Shown: piece after piece, positions 48,851 to 59,569 of the stretch | Position numbering within the stretch: the first letter of the stretch is position 1 | Layout: every line of letters starts with the position of its first letter | Origin: Epiperipatus broadwayi | Taxonomy: Eukaryota; Onychophora; Udeonychophora; Euonychophora; Peripatidae | Direction: 5' to 3' | NCBI GenBank assembly: GCA_028023455.1 | Contig: JAQFVV010012490.1 | Span: forward strand, 3,472,001-3,536,000 | DNA: 64,000 bases | Notes under the pieces: model-generated | What the model saw: the letters and a program-made list of their open reading frames with translations, nothing else | What the model was told of the DNA's origin: nothing | Databases searched by the model: none | Position numbers and translations under genes: made by a program

Positions 48851-51233
48851 TTTTTATCTTTTAAATAGATTAATTGTTATACACTATCTTTATTTCTAAA
48901 TCTCTTAATATTATTTATTATTATTTTAGATTTTGTATTATTCAAAACAGTACATTAAAAAGTACACCAGACCTTCCCTTCTGTACCACCATGACCCTGT
49001 ACCACATCATATCCTGCCTGCACTTTCAACAAATTCTTTTTTTTTTCAAAATTGTCTACCTATTGATATTAAAAATCTTTTACCTGTCCTTTTTTACCTT
49101 TATTTTAGCTTCCTAACACATTTATTGTACTGTCTAGGTGTTAATATCTTCTCATGCTAATTTGTTTTTTTCATCAGTGTATATAATTTAAATATATATA
49201 TACTGATGTCATATATCTTAACTTAATAAATAAATCTAATCATTTCTAACCATATCCAATGTTTGTTTACACTTTATTTTACTACATTTACTCATTTAAT
49301 GTTTTTATTTATTGCACAAACTATCTTTTATTTTTTTATACAAAACATTGTTTGTCATTTATTATTGTTTTCATACATTTAATTTTCATATTTATTACAA
49401 CAGCTATCCTTTATTTCCATATTCAAATATGTTGTACATCATTTATTATTGTACCAGAAACTACTTTACCCATCACTACTGAGTTTAAACCCTGTAACTT
49501 GACTAGTAGATGAGGCAGGGTGAAAGGGGATTAAACTGACAGTTATCAGTTATATTTCATAATCTCCTTATTAGGATAATCATCGTCACTAGGCTTGGCT
49601 AAGCTTAGCAAAAATAGAGTATGCCCAAAAGCTTTAAGTGCCATTTTCCTAGAAATATGGCCTACAAGACCCTTATTGAAAGACACACCCAACACTTTCT
49701 TACAGGTTATTATATGCTAGATCTCTTACACTACTTCTCAAGGTGAATAACTTATCTTACAATAAATACATATATAATTCATTAACTATGGAGTGAAGTA
49801 AGTGAAATATTGAACACCAGTTTTTGATCAACTATAACAAAAAATTATTTTCTTAATTATAATTATTAAAAGAAACAAACAAAAAGAAAATTATAATAAA
49901 AAAATCACACAAGAAGAAAAAAAAATCTAATCTATACTACAATAATGTGTAATAAGAGAACACCCCTTCCCTTATAATTCATTGCTGCATACCAAGAGCA
50001 TGCCCCTCCCTTCTATTAGTTTCTTACTATATGTACTCCTATCACAACCTTGTGGGCATATAACACACACACACACATAAAATAATAAATAGATAAAAAA
50101 ATATAGATATATAATATCCATATTGATCAGTGATATTATACTAGAGATAAAAAAATATGAGCGAGATATATTTCAATTCATGTTTTCTACACATTAACAA
50201 ATAAATACAAAAATATATATATACATCTTTATCTAACTCTATATTCATACATACATTCATATACATATACTTTAATTTTGCTATGACATTAGTTTCTTAA
50301 ATAAATTCAAAAAAAAATTATATACATCTTTATCTAATTCTATACACATACATACATTTGTATATGTATAGTTTAATTTGAACAAAATGTTAATTTCTGA
50401 AATTGATATATTTAAAAAAAACAATAACAACAACAAAAAAAAAACAACAATAACAATAAATTAAAATGTTCTTTTCTTACTTATACCAACAGACAAGAGG
50501 GGGTTGTACACACTTCATTTTTTCTCTTTAAATATTTCAAAGACTCATTTGCAATGGTTATTTATGGGGCATTATATAATGCTGGCTACTATGATGAACA
50601 TTTTCTCCTTATTCTCAGCTAAAATACAAATTTTCTGGCATGTTCTCACAAAGCTCTATTGAAATGTGTGGTAATGAAAAAGAGAAATAGATAGTTTTAA
50701 TTCAGCTGCTTTCCTTGCTAGGCAGGGTTTCAGCATAACAGTACGTGATTATTTGAAGATTAGATCTGGTGCATATGGTGAACTTCTATACCATTTTGTT
50801 TAGTTTACATAAACTCTTCTGACTGCATTTACATCTTTTCTTAAGTCTATCAAAAATGAATTCCAAGAGTTAACCAATAATTCTTTTTTTTCTCTCTGCA
50901 CTGTAGTATAATCACCAATTGCTCACTAAATCTGATGACTGACTTTCTCTGCTGACTCTCTGATTTGCCACTGCTCTCTGACTGCTACTACATGCACACT
51001 AAGGAACAAAAATGTTGCAATCTTTGAACTAAATTAATTACTTTTTTTTCAATCTACTTGCAGATGAGAATTATTTTTATAAAACTCTTTACAAATCAAA
51101 CCTTGATAACATATCTCATCTTAAGAAACAAATAATTAAAAAAAATTATATCAAAGAGACAATCCTATAATTACCCATCAAAAGGAATTATAAGAATTCT
51201 TATACAACCATGTCTCTAATTAGACTCCGATAT
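48851..51233. other. AT-rich stretch with microsatellite and duplications
   Basis: This may include the 5' untranslated or LTR region of the gag remnant, but I could not pair LTRs. A (CA)n run lies at about 50,060-50,078 and an AAC-rich run at about 50,420-50,460. The frames at 48,874-49,160 and 49,259-49,513 are hydrophobic background. Confidence 0.4.
50200..50400. repeat. Diverged tandem duplication of about 115 bp
   Basis: Two copies share ATACATCTTTATCTAA(C/T)TCTATA, CATACATACATT and ATATG(T)ATA(C/G)TTTAATTT in order, with small indels. Confidence 0.65.
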
Positions 51234-51238
51234 ATTAA

Positions 51239-51671
51239 GGTAGTTGTGACTTATGCCCCATGTGGCCGCCAAAGGCGCTATTTCCGTGTCAACCACAGAA
51301 ATATCCAGAGTAGGGGCCCAAAAGCAGACGACGCAAAGTTCCAGATGCTAGATGGCGCTGTTAACCATGTGTATAAACAGTAACTTTATGCCAAGTAGCT
51401 GCCAGCAGTATTGCCTGCTTGGTGGCGCTGTTAGCCATAGGTAAACTGATGTAAGCTGGATCGGTTTACCTATGGCTAACAGCACCACCAAGCGGGCAAT
51501 AGTGCTGGCAGCTACTTGGCATAAGGTTACTGTTTATACACATGGTGAACAGCACCATCTAGCGGCTGGAACTTTGCATTGTCTGCTTTTGGGCCCCTAC
51601 TCTGGATATTTCTGTGGTCGACATGGAAATAGAGCCTCTGGCGGCCACATGGGATGTAAGTCACAACTACC
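51239..51671. mobile_element. 433-bp near-perfect GC-rich palindrome (foldback MITE)
   Basis: The left arm starts GGTAGTTGTGACTTATGCCC and the right arm ends with its near-exact reverse complement (GGGATGTAAGTCACAACTACC). The arms extend almost to the centre, leaving a loop of about 17 bases around 51,438-51,455. The flanks carry a 5-bp duplication ATTAA (51,234-51,238 and 51,672-51,676). The unit is far richer in G+C than anything nearby, which suggests transfer or recent arrival of a mobile family. It contains no gene: the 82-codon frame inside is only the palindrome read through. Arms this long and similar mean a single-stranded copy would form one hairpin. The superfamily cannot be set from a 5-bp duplication alone. 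Confidence 0.85.
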
Positions 51672-51676
51672 ATTAA

Positions 51677-51984
51677 ATACTATTAAAAAAATTTCTACAA
51701 ATTTAATTAGAACAAATTAACATACATTTTAATTATTTTTCTTTCTTTATTTTAGACAAAAAAAAAAGTAAAACACATTAAAGAAAATTTATTAACAAAA
51801 ATTAAAGTTACAAATAAAAAAATAGTTGCAGTATACAAATATTTGCCTACCTATCTGACAATATAAATATGTGTGTAAGTATATTGCCACAAATATCCCT
51901 TTTGGTTTTTACATTATATTTATCCTTTTTATGAGTCAAACTTGTGATGAGGGTTTGATCATCCTCAGTCACCATCACAATACA
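51677..51984. other. AT-rich spacer
   Basis: Nothing is seen between the palindrome and the repeat pair that follows. Confidence 0.5.
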
Positions 51985-52605
51985 TATGTGTTAGAGATAA
52001 TGATCTGGACCAATTGATGAGTGATGGTAAATATATATGGGAGATAATGATCTAGACCAACTGATGAGTGCTGGTTCAGCATAAAATACATATATTGGAG
52101 ATCATTTATTTTTTTCACATGTACATAGTCATGTGCACCAGTTACTTAAGATATAGTGGATATGTAAAGGGAACTTGAAAGTAAGTATTCAAATTCCCTT
52201 TTATTACATCTAAGGCTCAGTATATTTCAATATAATACTTGTATTTAAATATTACAGATTCAACCTGAATCCTGCTCATATCTCTTCTGCATATTTAAAT
52301 GGACATATTAAGGTCATACATTTGAGGAGTCATTAAAGTCAACATGAGCATGACAACAATATTAGCATCAGCAGGGCTTTGAGCATTCCATATGTCAGAT
52401 TCTCAATAATATGGATGCTTGAAAAGTTGAAGAGTGAAGCCTGTCAAGTTCCGAGATATGGGAGATAATGATTTGGACCAACTGACAAGTGCTGATTTAG
52501 CATGAAATGCATATATTGGAGATCATTTATCTTTTTCACATGTATGTGGTCATGTGTACTGGTTATTAAAGATAGAATAGATAGCCAAGCGAACTCGAAA
52601 GAGTA
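51985..52605. repeat. Diverged direct repeats, about 150 bp, offset about 421 bp
   Basis: GGGAGATAATGATCTAGACCAACTGA at 52,039 recurs as GGGAGATAATGATTTGGACCAACTGA at 52,460. Both continue through CATATATTGGAGATCATTTAT, TTTTTCACATGTA and GTCATGTG. A truncated third copy of the start is at 51,987-52,035. The intervening sequence is not repeated in full. Confidence 0.75.
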
Positions 52606-53155
52606 TTACAATTGTAAAATATATTTTGTTATCAAGTTATATATATATGTTGTGATAGATTATTCAAAATAATTAAGGAGTGGCAAAATAAAAAAAAATT
52701 CCACCTAGGAAATACATTTAAAATCCTCCTCACTATTCATTGTAAGGTTCTATATTATTACGATACTTTGAGTTTATGACAAATTTCTTGCACTCACAAT
52801 TTCCATACTAATCACTTCAGATAAATATACTAATGATTATTACTAGTCAATTACATTTTATTCTCTTTTGCACTCATCTATATTTGTTTTCTACTGATCA
52901 ACTCAATCTATGGATAGAAGCATCTGATACTGGTAATCTCATTTAACTTTTAAAAAAAACTTAGCGAATCATAGCCTTTTTATATTCTAATTAAATCATA
53001 ATATTAAAAAAATATATATTTAAATTAATTTATTTGATTTTACATCTGAACCATTATCTATATGCTTTGTTTTTAATACAGCTCTATAAACTCCTTTTTA
53101 AATTAACGATTAAATTGTTTTTTAGAATTTATTTTCTTTTAATGATCACATTATC
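52606..53155. other. AT-rich spacer
   Basis: No feature is supported. The upstream part of the open frame 53,034-53,354 is background that reads into the SINE. Confidence 0.5.
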
Positions 53156-53262
53156 GTCAAGCGTTGGTCGCCTAGTGGTTAGCATAGCTGTCTTCCAAGC
53201 TGCTGCCCCGGGTTCGCTTACCGGTCAACGCATTTGGCATATGAAAAAAAAAGAAAAAAAAG
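53156..53262 (+). mobile_element. tRNA-Gly-derived SINE or retropseudogene
   Basis: Positions 53,161-53,231 match eukaryotic tRNA-Gly(UCC) closely. The acceptor stem GCGTTGG pairs with TCAACGC, box A is TAGTGGTTAGCATAGC, the anticodon loop is CTTCCAA and the T arm is CCCGGGTTCGCTTACCGG. The anticodon stem no longer pairs (GCTGT against GCTGC), so it is unlikely to be a working tRNA. After the discriminator A it adds TTTGGCATATG and a poly(A)-rich tail with two G interruptions. The copy at 19,884-19,992 has the same GTCAAGC start and the same CATG-poly(A) end, which supports a minimal SINE made of a tRNA, a linker of about 11 bases and an A tail. Confidence 0.78.
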
Positions 53263-53589
53263 ATCAAGTTATGTTTAATGATATACGAGAGTGGTGGCGC
53301 CGAACCTTTTTACATCTGCTTGTCAACAATTTCCAAAAAATATTTATTGAATGATTGACGTGCCATACAATTATTAAATCAAAATATAAACAGCTTAATT
53401 ATTGCAGTTTTTTTAAACGTTTATAAAACAAAATAACAATAATAATTAAACAAAAATTTTAAATAAGCTAAATATAAATGAACGATATTTATTTAGAAGA
53501 GCACAAGTTCAATAAAATGTAATAGTAAAAAATTAATAGTAATTAAACTAAAATTTTGGAAATAAACATAATAAAATCAACATGAATAG

Positions 53590-54600
53590 ATATTATTTAA
53601 TGAGATTTTTGCTGTTGTACATTGGATGCCAAATGTTTTATATCTCGTTCATATTTTGTCACTTTTAATAATGTACATGCTGAACTAGATTCATCAATCA
53701 TTCCGTTTCATAAAAAAAAAACTATCTTTAATTAAATTCTTTCTGAAAACAATGATTCACTTGCATATTTAATAACATAAGCAGTAGCGAATTTTTTTAA
53801 ACAATTAAATGTTTCAGGAATAATATTCCAGATAGTCAATAGTTACACATATGTCCAATAATCGATCATTTTCCAATGTTTCTAACTCATTCCTCAAATC
53901 AATAAATTTCTGTTTCCATATAGAACTGGATTGAAAATCAACTGATTGCATGTCCATATTTTCCAAATTAAGCCATTCTAAATTTTCTAACTTGAGACTA
54001 TCCATTGATATTATGTCTGGGTATAAAATAAATTTGATATTTCTGAAAACTGTCTGAACTGTGTAAATCTTAAAAAAATAATAATCAATTATCGGTTGAA
54101 TAACAGCACAAAATACTTGCATCAATTTTACTTGATCTGGATTTTCATGAGATTCTAAATCAGTTAAGAACTTTTTTGGATTTGAAAAACATTTGAAGGT
54201 ATAAAAAATAACATTATGGTTGAAAATTTGTAATTTAACTTCAAATGCTTTGATCAAATCAAACAGGACAACAATTGTCTTATTATAACCTTGCAGTTTC
54301 ACATTCAATTCATTTAGAGGTGAACACATATCAGTAAAAAACATTAATTTTGAAAATCATTCAACATCAATTAATTCATTATATTTTTCAATGATTTTCT
54401 CATTATGTAAAAACAATCTAATTTCATCTACAATCTCCAATAAATCTTTGAAGAACTTTTCTTCGATTTAACCATCAAACATTGTTGTTCATAAGTAAAC
54501 CATTATATACTAAGTTTATCTCACTCAATGTGTACATATAAAATTGATTTGGTGTCTTTGTTAATCATATCATACTCATCAGTCCACCAATTTTAAAATT
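53590..54600 (-). pseudogene. hAT-superfamily transposase, C-terminal half (decayed)
   Basis: On the minus strand RLFLHNEK and ELIDVE lead, across a frame change near 54,350, into the open 176-codon frame 54,344-53,814. This begins MFFTDMCSPLNELNVKLQG and contains the LNELNxKLQG-K and VxxLFDxIKAF blocks found in hAT transposases of the GTF2IRD2/ZBED type. Further on, LKKFATAYVIKYASESLFSE (about 53,800-53,745) is a degraded hAT C-terminal dimerisation domain, which has the same A-x(8)-SE-x-x-FS arrangement. It is followed by YERDIKHLASN, the usual end of the protein. The N-terminal BED finger and first catalytic acid are absent or unreadable. The terminal inverted repeats were not found. Confidence 0.75.
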
Positions 54601-54884
54601 CTCTACTGCTTGACAATTTTTGTTTTTTATTTTTTTATTTATTTTCACTAGTCATATTAATATAATGGTAACAAATTTATTTAAAAGTAAATTTAAATGA
54701 GCTTTAATAATTTTATAAATCAAAGATTTATTCTATGTTAAAATATATTATTATCCTTACATTTCACTTTTATAGCAAAACTTCAAGTAAAAAAAAAAAA
54801 ACTTCATTTGATGGCATTGATTTAAGCATTTCATTCCATTGTTTGTGATTTTGATTACATTAAAAAAATGAATGGTGTCAGCAT

Positions 54885-55193
54885 GTTTAGATGAAAAAAG
54901 ATTAGAACAGAAAATCATTTGATTACTTTAACTTTAGATTTGAAAAAAATTACTTCAAAGATTTATAAAATATTTTACTGAGTTTATGTTTAGATGAAAA
55001 AAGATTAGAACAGAAAATCATTTGATTACTTTAACTTTAGATTTGAAAAAAATTACTTCAAAGATTTATAAAATATTTTACTGAGTTTATGTTTAGATGA
55101 AAAAAGATTAGAACAGAAAATCATTTGATTACTTTAACTTTAGATTTGAAAAAAATTACTTCAAAGATTTATAAAATATTTTATACTGAGTTT
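54885..55193. repeat. 103-bp tandem repeat, three copies
   Basis: GTTTAGATGAAAAAAGATTA starts at 54,885, 54,988 and 55,091. The three copies look identical by eye apart from an extra TA in the last one (TATTTTATACTGAG instead of TATTTTACTGAG). The near identity shows a very recent expansion. The unit is AT-rich and non-coding. It lies upstream, in the minus sense, of the hAT remnant. Confidence 0.92.
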
Positions 55194-56765
55194 ACTTTCT
55201 AGTTTTATTGGAATCATTGATAGGTTTATAGAATATGATACCAGATTATACCGGTATCACTTTATTTGACTTAAAATATAATTTATTGCTTCTAATCAGA
55301 GTTCAGTTGTAAATTGAATTCTAATATATTATATTTATTTATTTTGCCTTTAATTTACAGTAAATTTTTATTAGTACAGATTTTAGCAACAACAAAAAAA
55401 ATTGAATAATTTAAAGCAGAAAAAATTATATGTAAATAGTTCATGTGCCAGTAAAAAATTCGAACATGCCAGAGACTCTGGCATGCCATAGGTTCACCAT
55501 TCAATAATGTTTATTTCACGAGTTCAGGAAAATATCATTAAGGTGCATGATGGAATTAATAGAGTATAATGCTTTTGCATATGAAATGGCATAAATATTA
55601 AGAATATTTTATAAATTAGTAGTTACAGGGCATGGTAAAGATAACTTCGTTAAATGAAGAAATGTAGAATTAAATAAAACTAATATATATTTAGAATAAT
55701 ATAAAAGTAAAAATATCACAAAACAAGAGTATTAAAGATAGACTATTGTTAATGGAGACAAGGACAGGAGCTTTGAAGACTGAAAAAAGTAGATGAAAAT
55801 GAGATCTTAATTTGGATTATAGACAGGGAAAGGCCATACGGGGAGGGGATACTGTTGGTGCATGGCATCTAGTTCCCGTGTTATGAATAAATTCCTGAGT
55901 ATACTAACGTAATTAAGATATTGATCCCTTCCCTCCCCAAATTTCTGGAGGACTTTCTCAAAACTATGCAAAAAATAAATTAAATAATAATAAAAACTTT
56001 GCCGATTGAAGTTAGAAGTAGCGAGATGGGCTGCCTTGGGTAGTGAATTTTTGGATAGGTATGAAAAAATATTTAATATTTTAAAAAAATAATTATTAAA
56101 ACAGTAGCATATAGGGTATATGAGCATAGACTTTCACACGACCTACCACTCTATCTCATAACACTGATACACTCAAACACGTGTTGAAAAGATAAATAAT
56201 CACCATTACACGTTAAACCAGCAATCATCAGTTGGTCCAGATTACTGTTAAAGCAGTAGCAGAAAAATATCTAAATAATATATAATTTTTAAAAAAGTGG
56301 GAGGACTTTTAAGAGAAATAATACCCCTCCCCTTTCATATATTTTGTTTTCTTTTATTCAAAAATTGTTCAATCCATTACAACAAATATTTCATTTACTT
56401 TTGAATTTTCCTATAATACTGTATAATGCAATAAAAAGAAGTAATAATTTATTTTTCTGTTATAAAGAGTTTTGTATTTATAGTTGATACTGCCTTGAAC
56501 TTCCGGCCTGTAATTTCCCTCATTTTTATTTTTGAAAAAAGAAAGCATTGCTTTTTATTACTGAGACTTTTTATTGTTAACTCTAAATAACATTTTCCAC
56601 ATATTTAAATATTTTAAATTAGATTTGCTATATTTTTAATGATTTAATTTAAACAAGTAATTATTTTTAGAATATCTGCAGCTTGATTTTTTATTTTACT
56701 TAATAATAAATAGAAGGGAAACTTATTAATCAAATAATAATGTATGATTCTGTTGAAAATAACAA
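55194..56765. other. AT-rich stretch, no supportable gene
   Basis: The minus-strand frame 56,127-55,807 (106 codons, ending PLPVWPFPVYNPN) has a somewhat balanced composition but no recognisable domain, start context or partner. I do not call it a gene. Confidence 0.45.
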
Positions 56766-58060
56766 TTGATGACGATCAATATTTTCAGCCATTGTAGTCT
56801 ACTACAGATTAAAAGTCTCCAAATTTATCCATTTACTCTGATCTATAGTCTATTTTCTTCACATGATGTCAACAAACTTTCTAATTTCATTCATAAATTT
56901 CATATGCAGTTCTTATTCCAGGTCTTTTATAATCTCTTGGGGAACAATATGAGACTTTAGCTGATTATCTCTTATCTTTTTCTTCTATCACTTTAGTCTC
57001 TTAATTATTTCAATGATATCATCAATATCTGTTTATTATTCCCAGCACACATTTTTTTATATTTTGTTGGATGATCTGAAATATCTGTATATCTTTTCAG
57101 CTAAGCATCCAACTATCAGATTCATATGTAAAAACTACAAAAACACACCTATTAAAACCTTCCTCTTCAAACACATAGATAGTTTTTCTTATAATATTAA
57201 GTTATTTCTACCAAAAGCATTCCAATTAAGTTTAACTATCTGATTAATTTTCCACCAGCATTAAAAATCTGACTAAGATATTTGTAATTATTTACTTTTT
57301 CCAATTCATGATTATAATCTTTCTTGCTTTCTTTTTTTTTTGTGACAATCCATTGAAGATTATTTTAATCATTTCAACATTTTTTTTAAATCTTATTTTC
57401 ATCCAATAACTCTTGCAATATTTTCCAAAGCTTGAAAATATTATTTGCAAAAACATATCAGAAAAATCTATATGATTTAAATAAATTCTACATACTTTTA
57501 ATACTTTCTATAACTCAATATGTGGCTGGATTTTATGATGCTAAAATTATTTTTAAATCCAATCTATTCTTTTGGTTGATTTGAATCCAAAAGTAGTTCT
57601 AGATGAGTTGTAATTATCTTGGCAAAAATCTTGGATAGAAATGATAGGTATGTAATTTGTAATTCTTTTTTATCAAAGTTTTTAAATACTTACATAGACA
57701 ACAGCATTTTCTAATTTTCTGTATATCTTCATCATTTAATCATTTTGTATATAGCTTCACCAATGATTTTTCTATTTCTTTACTTGTTATTTTTAAAATA
57801 TTAATAATAATTCCATCATTTCTTTGAAACTTTTTTTTCTTTCAATTGCTGAAACAACTATCCTTCCAATATCAATATATTTTTTTTATGCATTTGAGAT
57901 TTCTATTCCCATTTATAACTTTCTTTGTGAGTTCACAGATATATTTTCTTATACGATTATTAATTCTTTTTTATATTATTTTATAGAATTCCAGATATTC
58001 AATTATTTATTATTTATTGGATTATTTTGAAATATTTTCACAGTTCTTTCTTTATATATT
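56766..58060 (-). pseudogene. RTE-type LINE reverse transcriptase remnant
   Basis: Reading the minus strand from 58,060 down, through many frameshifts, are the blocks IEKSLVKLYTK and LNDEDIPENWKNAVVY (about 57,780-57,700). ELQ-ITYLSFLSKIFAKIITT follows (about 57,660-57,610, the NYRPISLL...K region), then LDSNQPKE-IGF (about 57,590, the NQPxEQxGFR block). A degraded palm motif IDFSDM (about 57,460) stands where RFADDI is expected. After it come LLDENK and the thumb (EKVNNYKYLSQIFNAGG at about 57,280), and the C-terminal KKNYLCV and RGRF blocks. The order is that of RTE-clade endonuclease-reverse transcriptases, which copy their RNA at a nicked target. The apurinic endonuclease half is not seen. 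The catalytic DD is lost, so the copy is inactive. Confidence 0.75.
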
Positions 58061-59569
58061 ATCTTCTCTCAAATGAAAACTATAATGAGGACCGTGGAAT
58101 TCAACTAACATAAGTGTAACAAAAACCAAAGATAATTTTTCTATACTGAAAATAAAAATATTTAGGCCATACTCGAAGATCAATTAAAGTGATCTAGTAA
58201 TAATTTTATAGAAATAGTCAGCTCTAAAATAACAAATTATAAAGCAGTTATCAAGCTATTTGCTATAAGTAAAGCCCAAAGAATGATTTATAATGTTACG
58301 AGTTTTTTTATTCTGTAATTTTTTTTATTATTATTTTAGCTTATTTTATTTTTTTACATTTTTTCGTTTTATATTTTATTTATTTTTTATATATTTTTAA
58401 CAGTTTTTTTCCTTCAATTATATATATATTTTCTGTTATTATTCACTGCTTTCTTAAGTACACCATTTTACATAAAATGAAAACAGGCTATTCTAACAAC
58501 TTGCCAATTTCAGGATGAAGGCCTCTCCAAAAATCTTTCGCAAAGAAATAGTTAAGGAAAAGGCAGTACTTACCAAGCTTGTCAATTATAAGATAGTGAG
58601 GCTTTGAGTGATTTTCCATTCTTATTTTACTATTTAGTTAAGATTAGTTAGATACCCTTTTACCAATCAATTTTGGATATTGAGCTAGATTGGCTATAGC
58701 TAATTACTTGGAAGAAAAATCGTAAGCTTTAAAAAAAAATTGGCCTAGACATAAATGGATCATAGGGTTATTAGGCAATACACTATCTTTGCATAATAAA
58801 GTTCTTCTAAATAATTTTTAAAAGGTACAGTTTGACCAGCATAAACATGTCAGATACTTTTACTGCAAATGAAGACAAGTTAGTAAGAAAGAAAAGATTA
58901 ATTTCTGGATACTGTGGAAAAATTTAATTGGATTTTTTTTAATATTTTAATTAATACAGTTAATACAGGGTTAGGGAATCTTTATTCTGTCAACAATTAT
59001 TTGAATATTTATAATATCATTCACAGGACATACAAAATTATCGACTTAAAAATGATCAAAAATGTAATTAATTTACCCCTAATTATTAGAAATGGACAAT
59101 CTTTTCAATTGACATGTCAATTTAAACTTCTCCTTTTTAAACAATGGCCATAATTTTTTTGCGAATTAAAAATAAAAAACCATCATTATTACTAATGACT
59201 GTTGACAGTTAATGACAATTTTTCCAATTAGCATTGTAACTATTCTTTGTGACATATTTACATTCTCAAATTTCTTTTTATATTTCTGGATAGATTAATT
59301 TTACAGCAGCTAGGACACAGTCTTTTATAAACACCTCTTCAGAAAATGATTTCAATTTTTTTTTTTTGTATGAAAAATTATTTTCACATTTTTTTAAAAC
59401 TTGTTTGAGCTTTTTATGAAACATGTCAAACACTTGATGAAGCTCCTTTTCAAGTTTCCTATTTTAATATTTCTCTCCTTCCAAACAATTTTGTTGCAAT
59501 CAGAATATTATGATAAACAGTATTTTTTATTAAGTCAATAAACATCACATGATCACAATTTCTTATATC
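58061..59569. other. AT-rich stretch, no supportable gene
   Basis: A short GC-richer patch at 58,500-58,610 (CAGGATGAAGGCCTCTCC) looks like a piece of an interspersed repeat, but I cannot assign it. Otherwise nothing is seen. Confidence 0.45.

Noticed and set aside
51472-51720. 82-codon open frame (MANSTTKRAIVLA)
   Set aside because: It is the right arm of the 433-bp palindrome read through; no independent support as a gene.
53161-53231. Functional tRNA-Gly gene
   Set aside because: The anticodon stem is mismatched and an A tail follows directly, pointing to a retroposed copy.
55807-56127. 106-codon minus-strand open frame ending PVWPFPVYNPN
   Set aside because: No recognisable domain, no splice or promoter context, and no related copy in the window.
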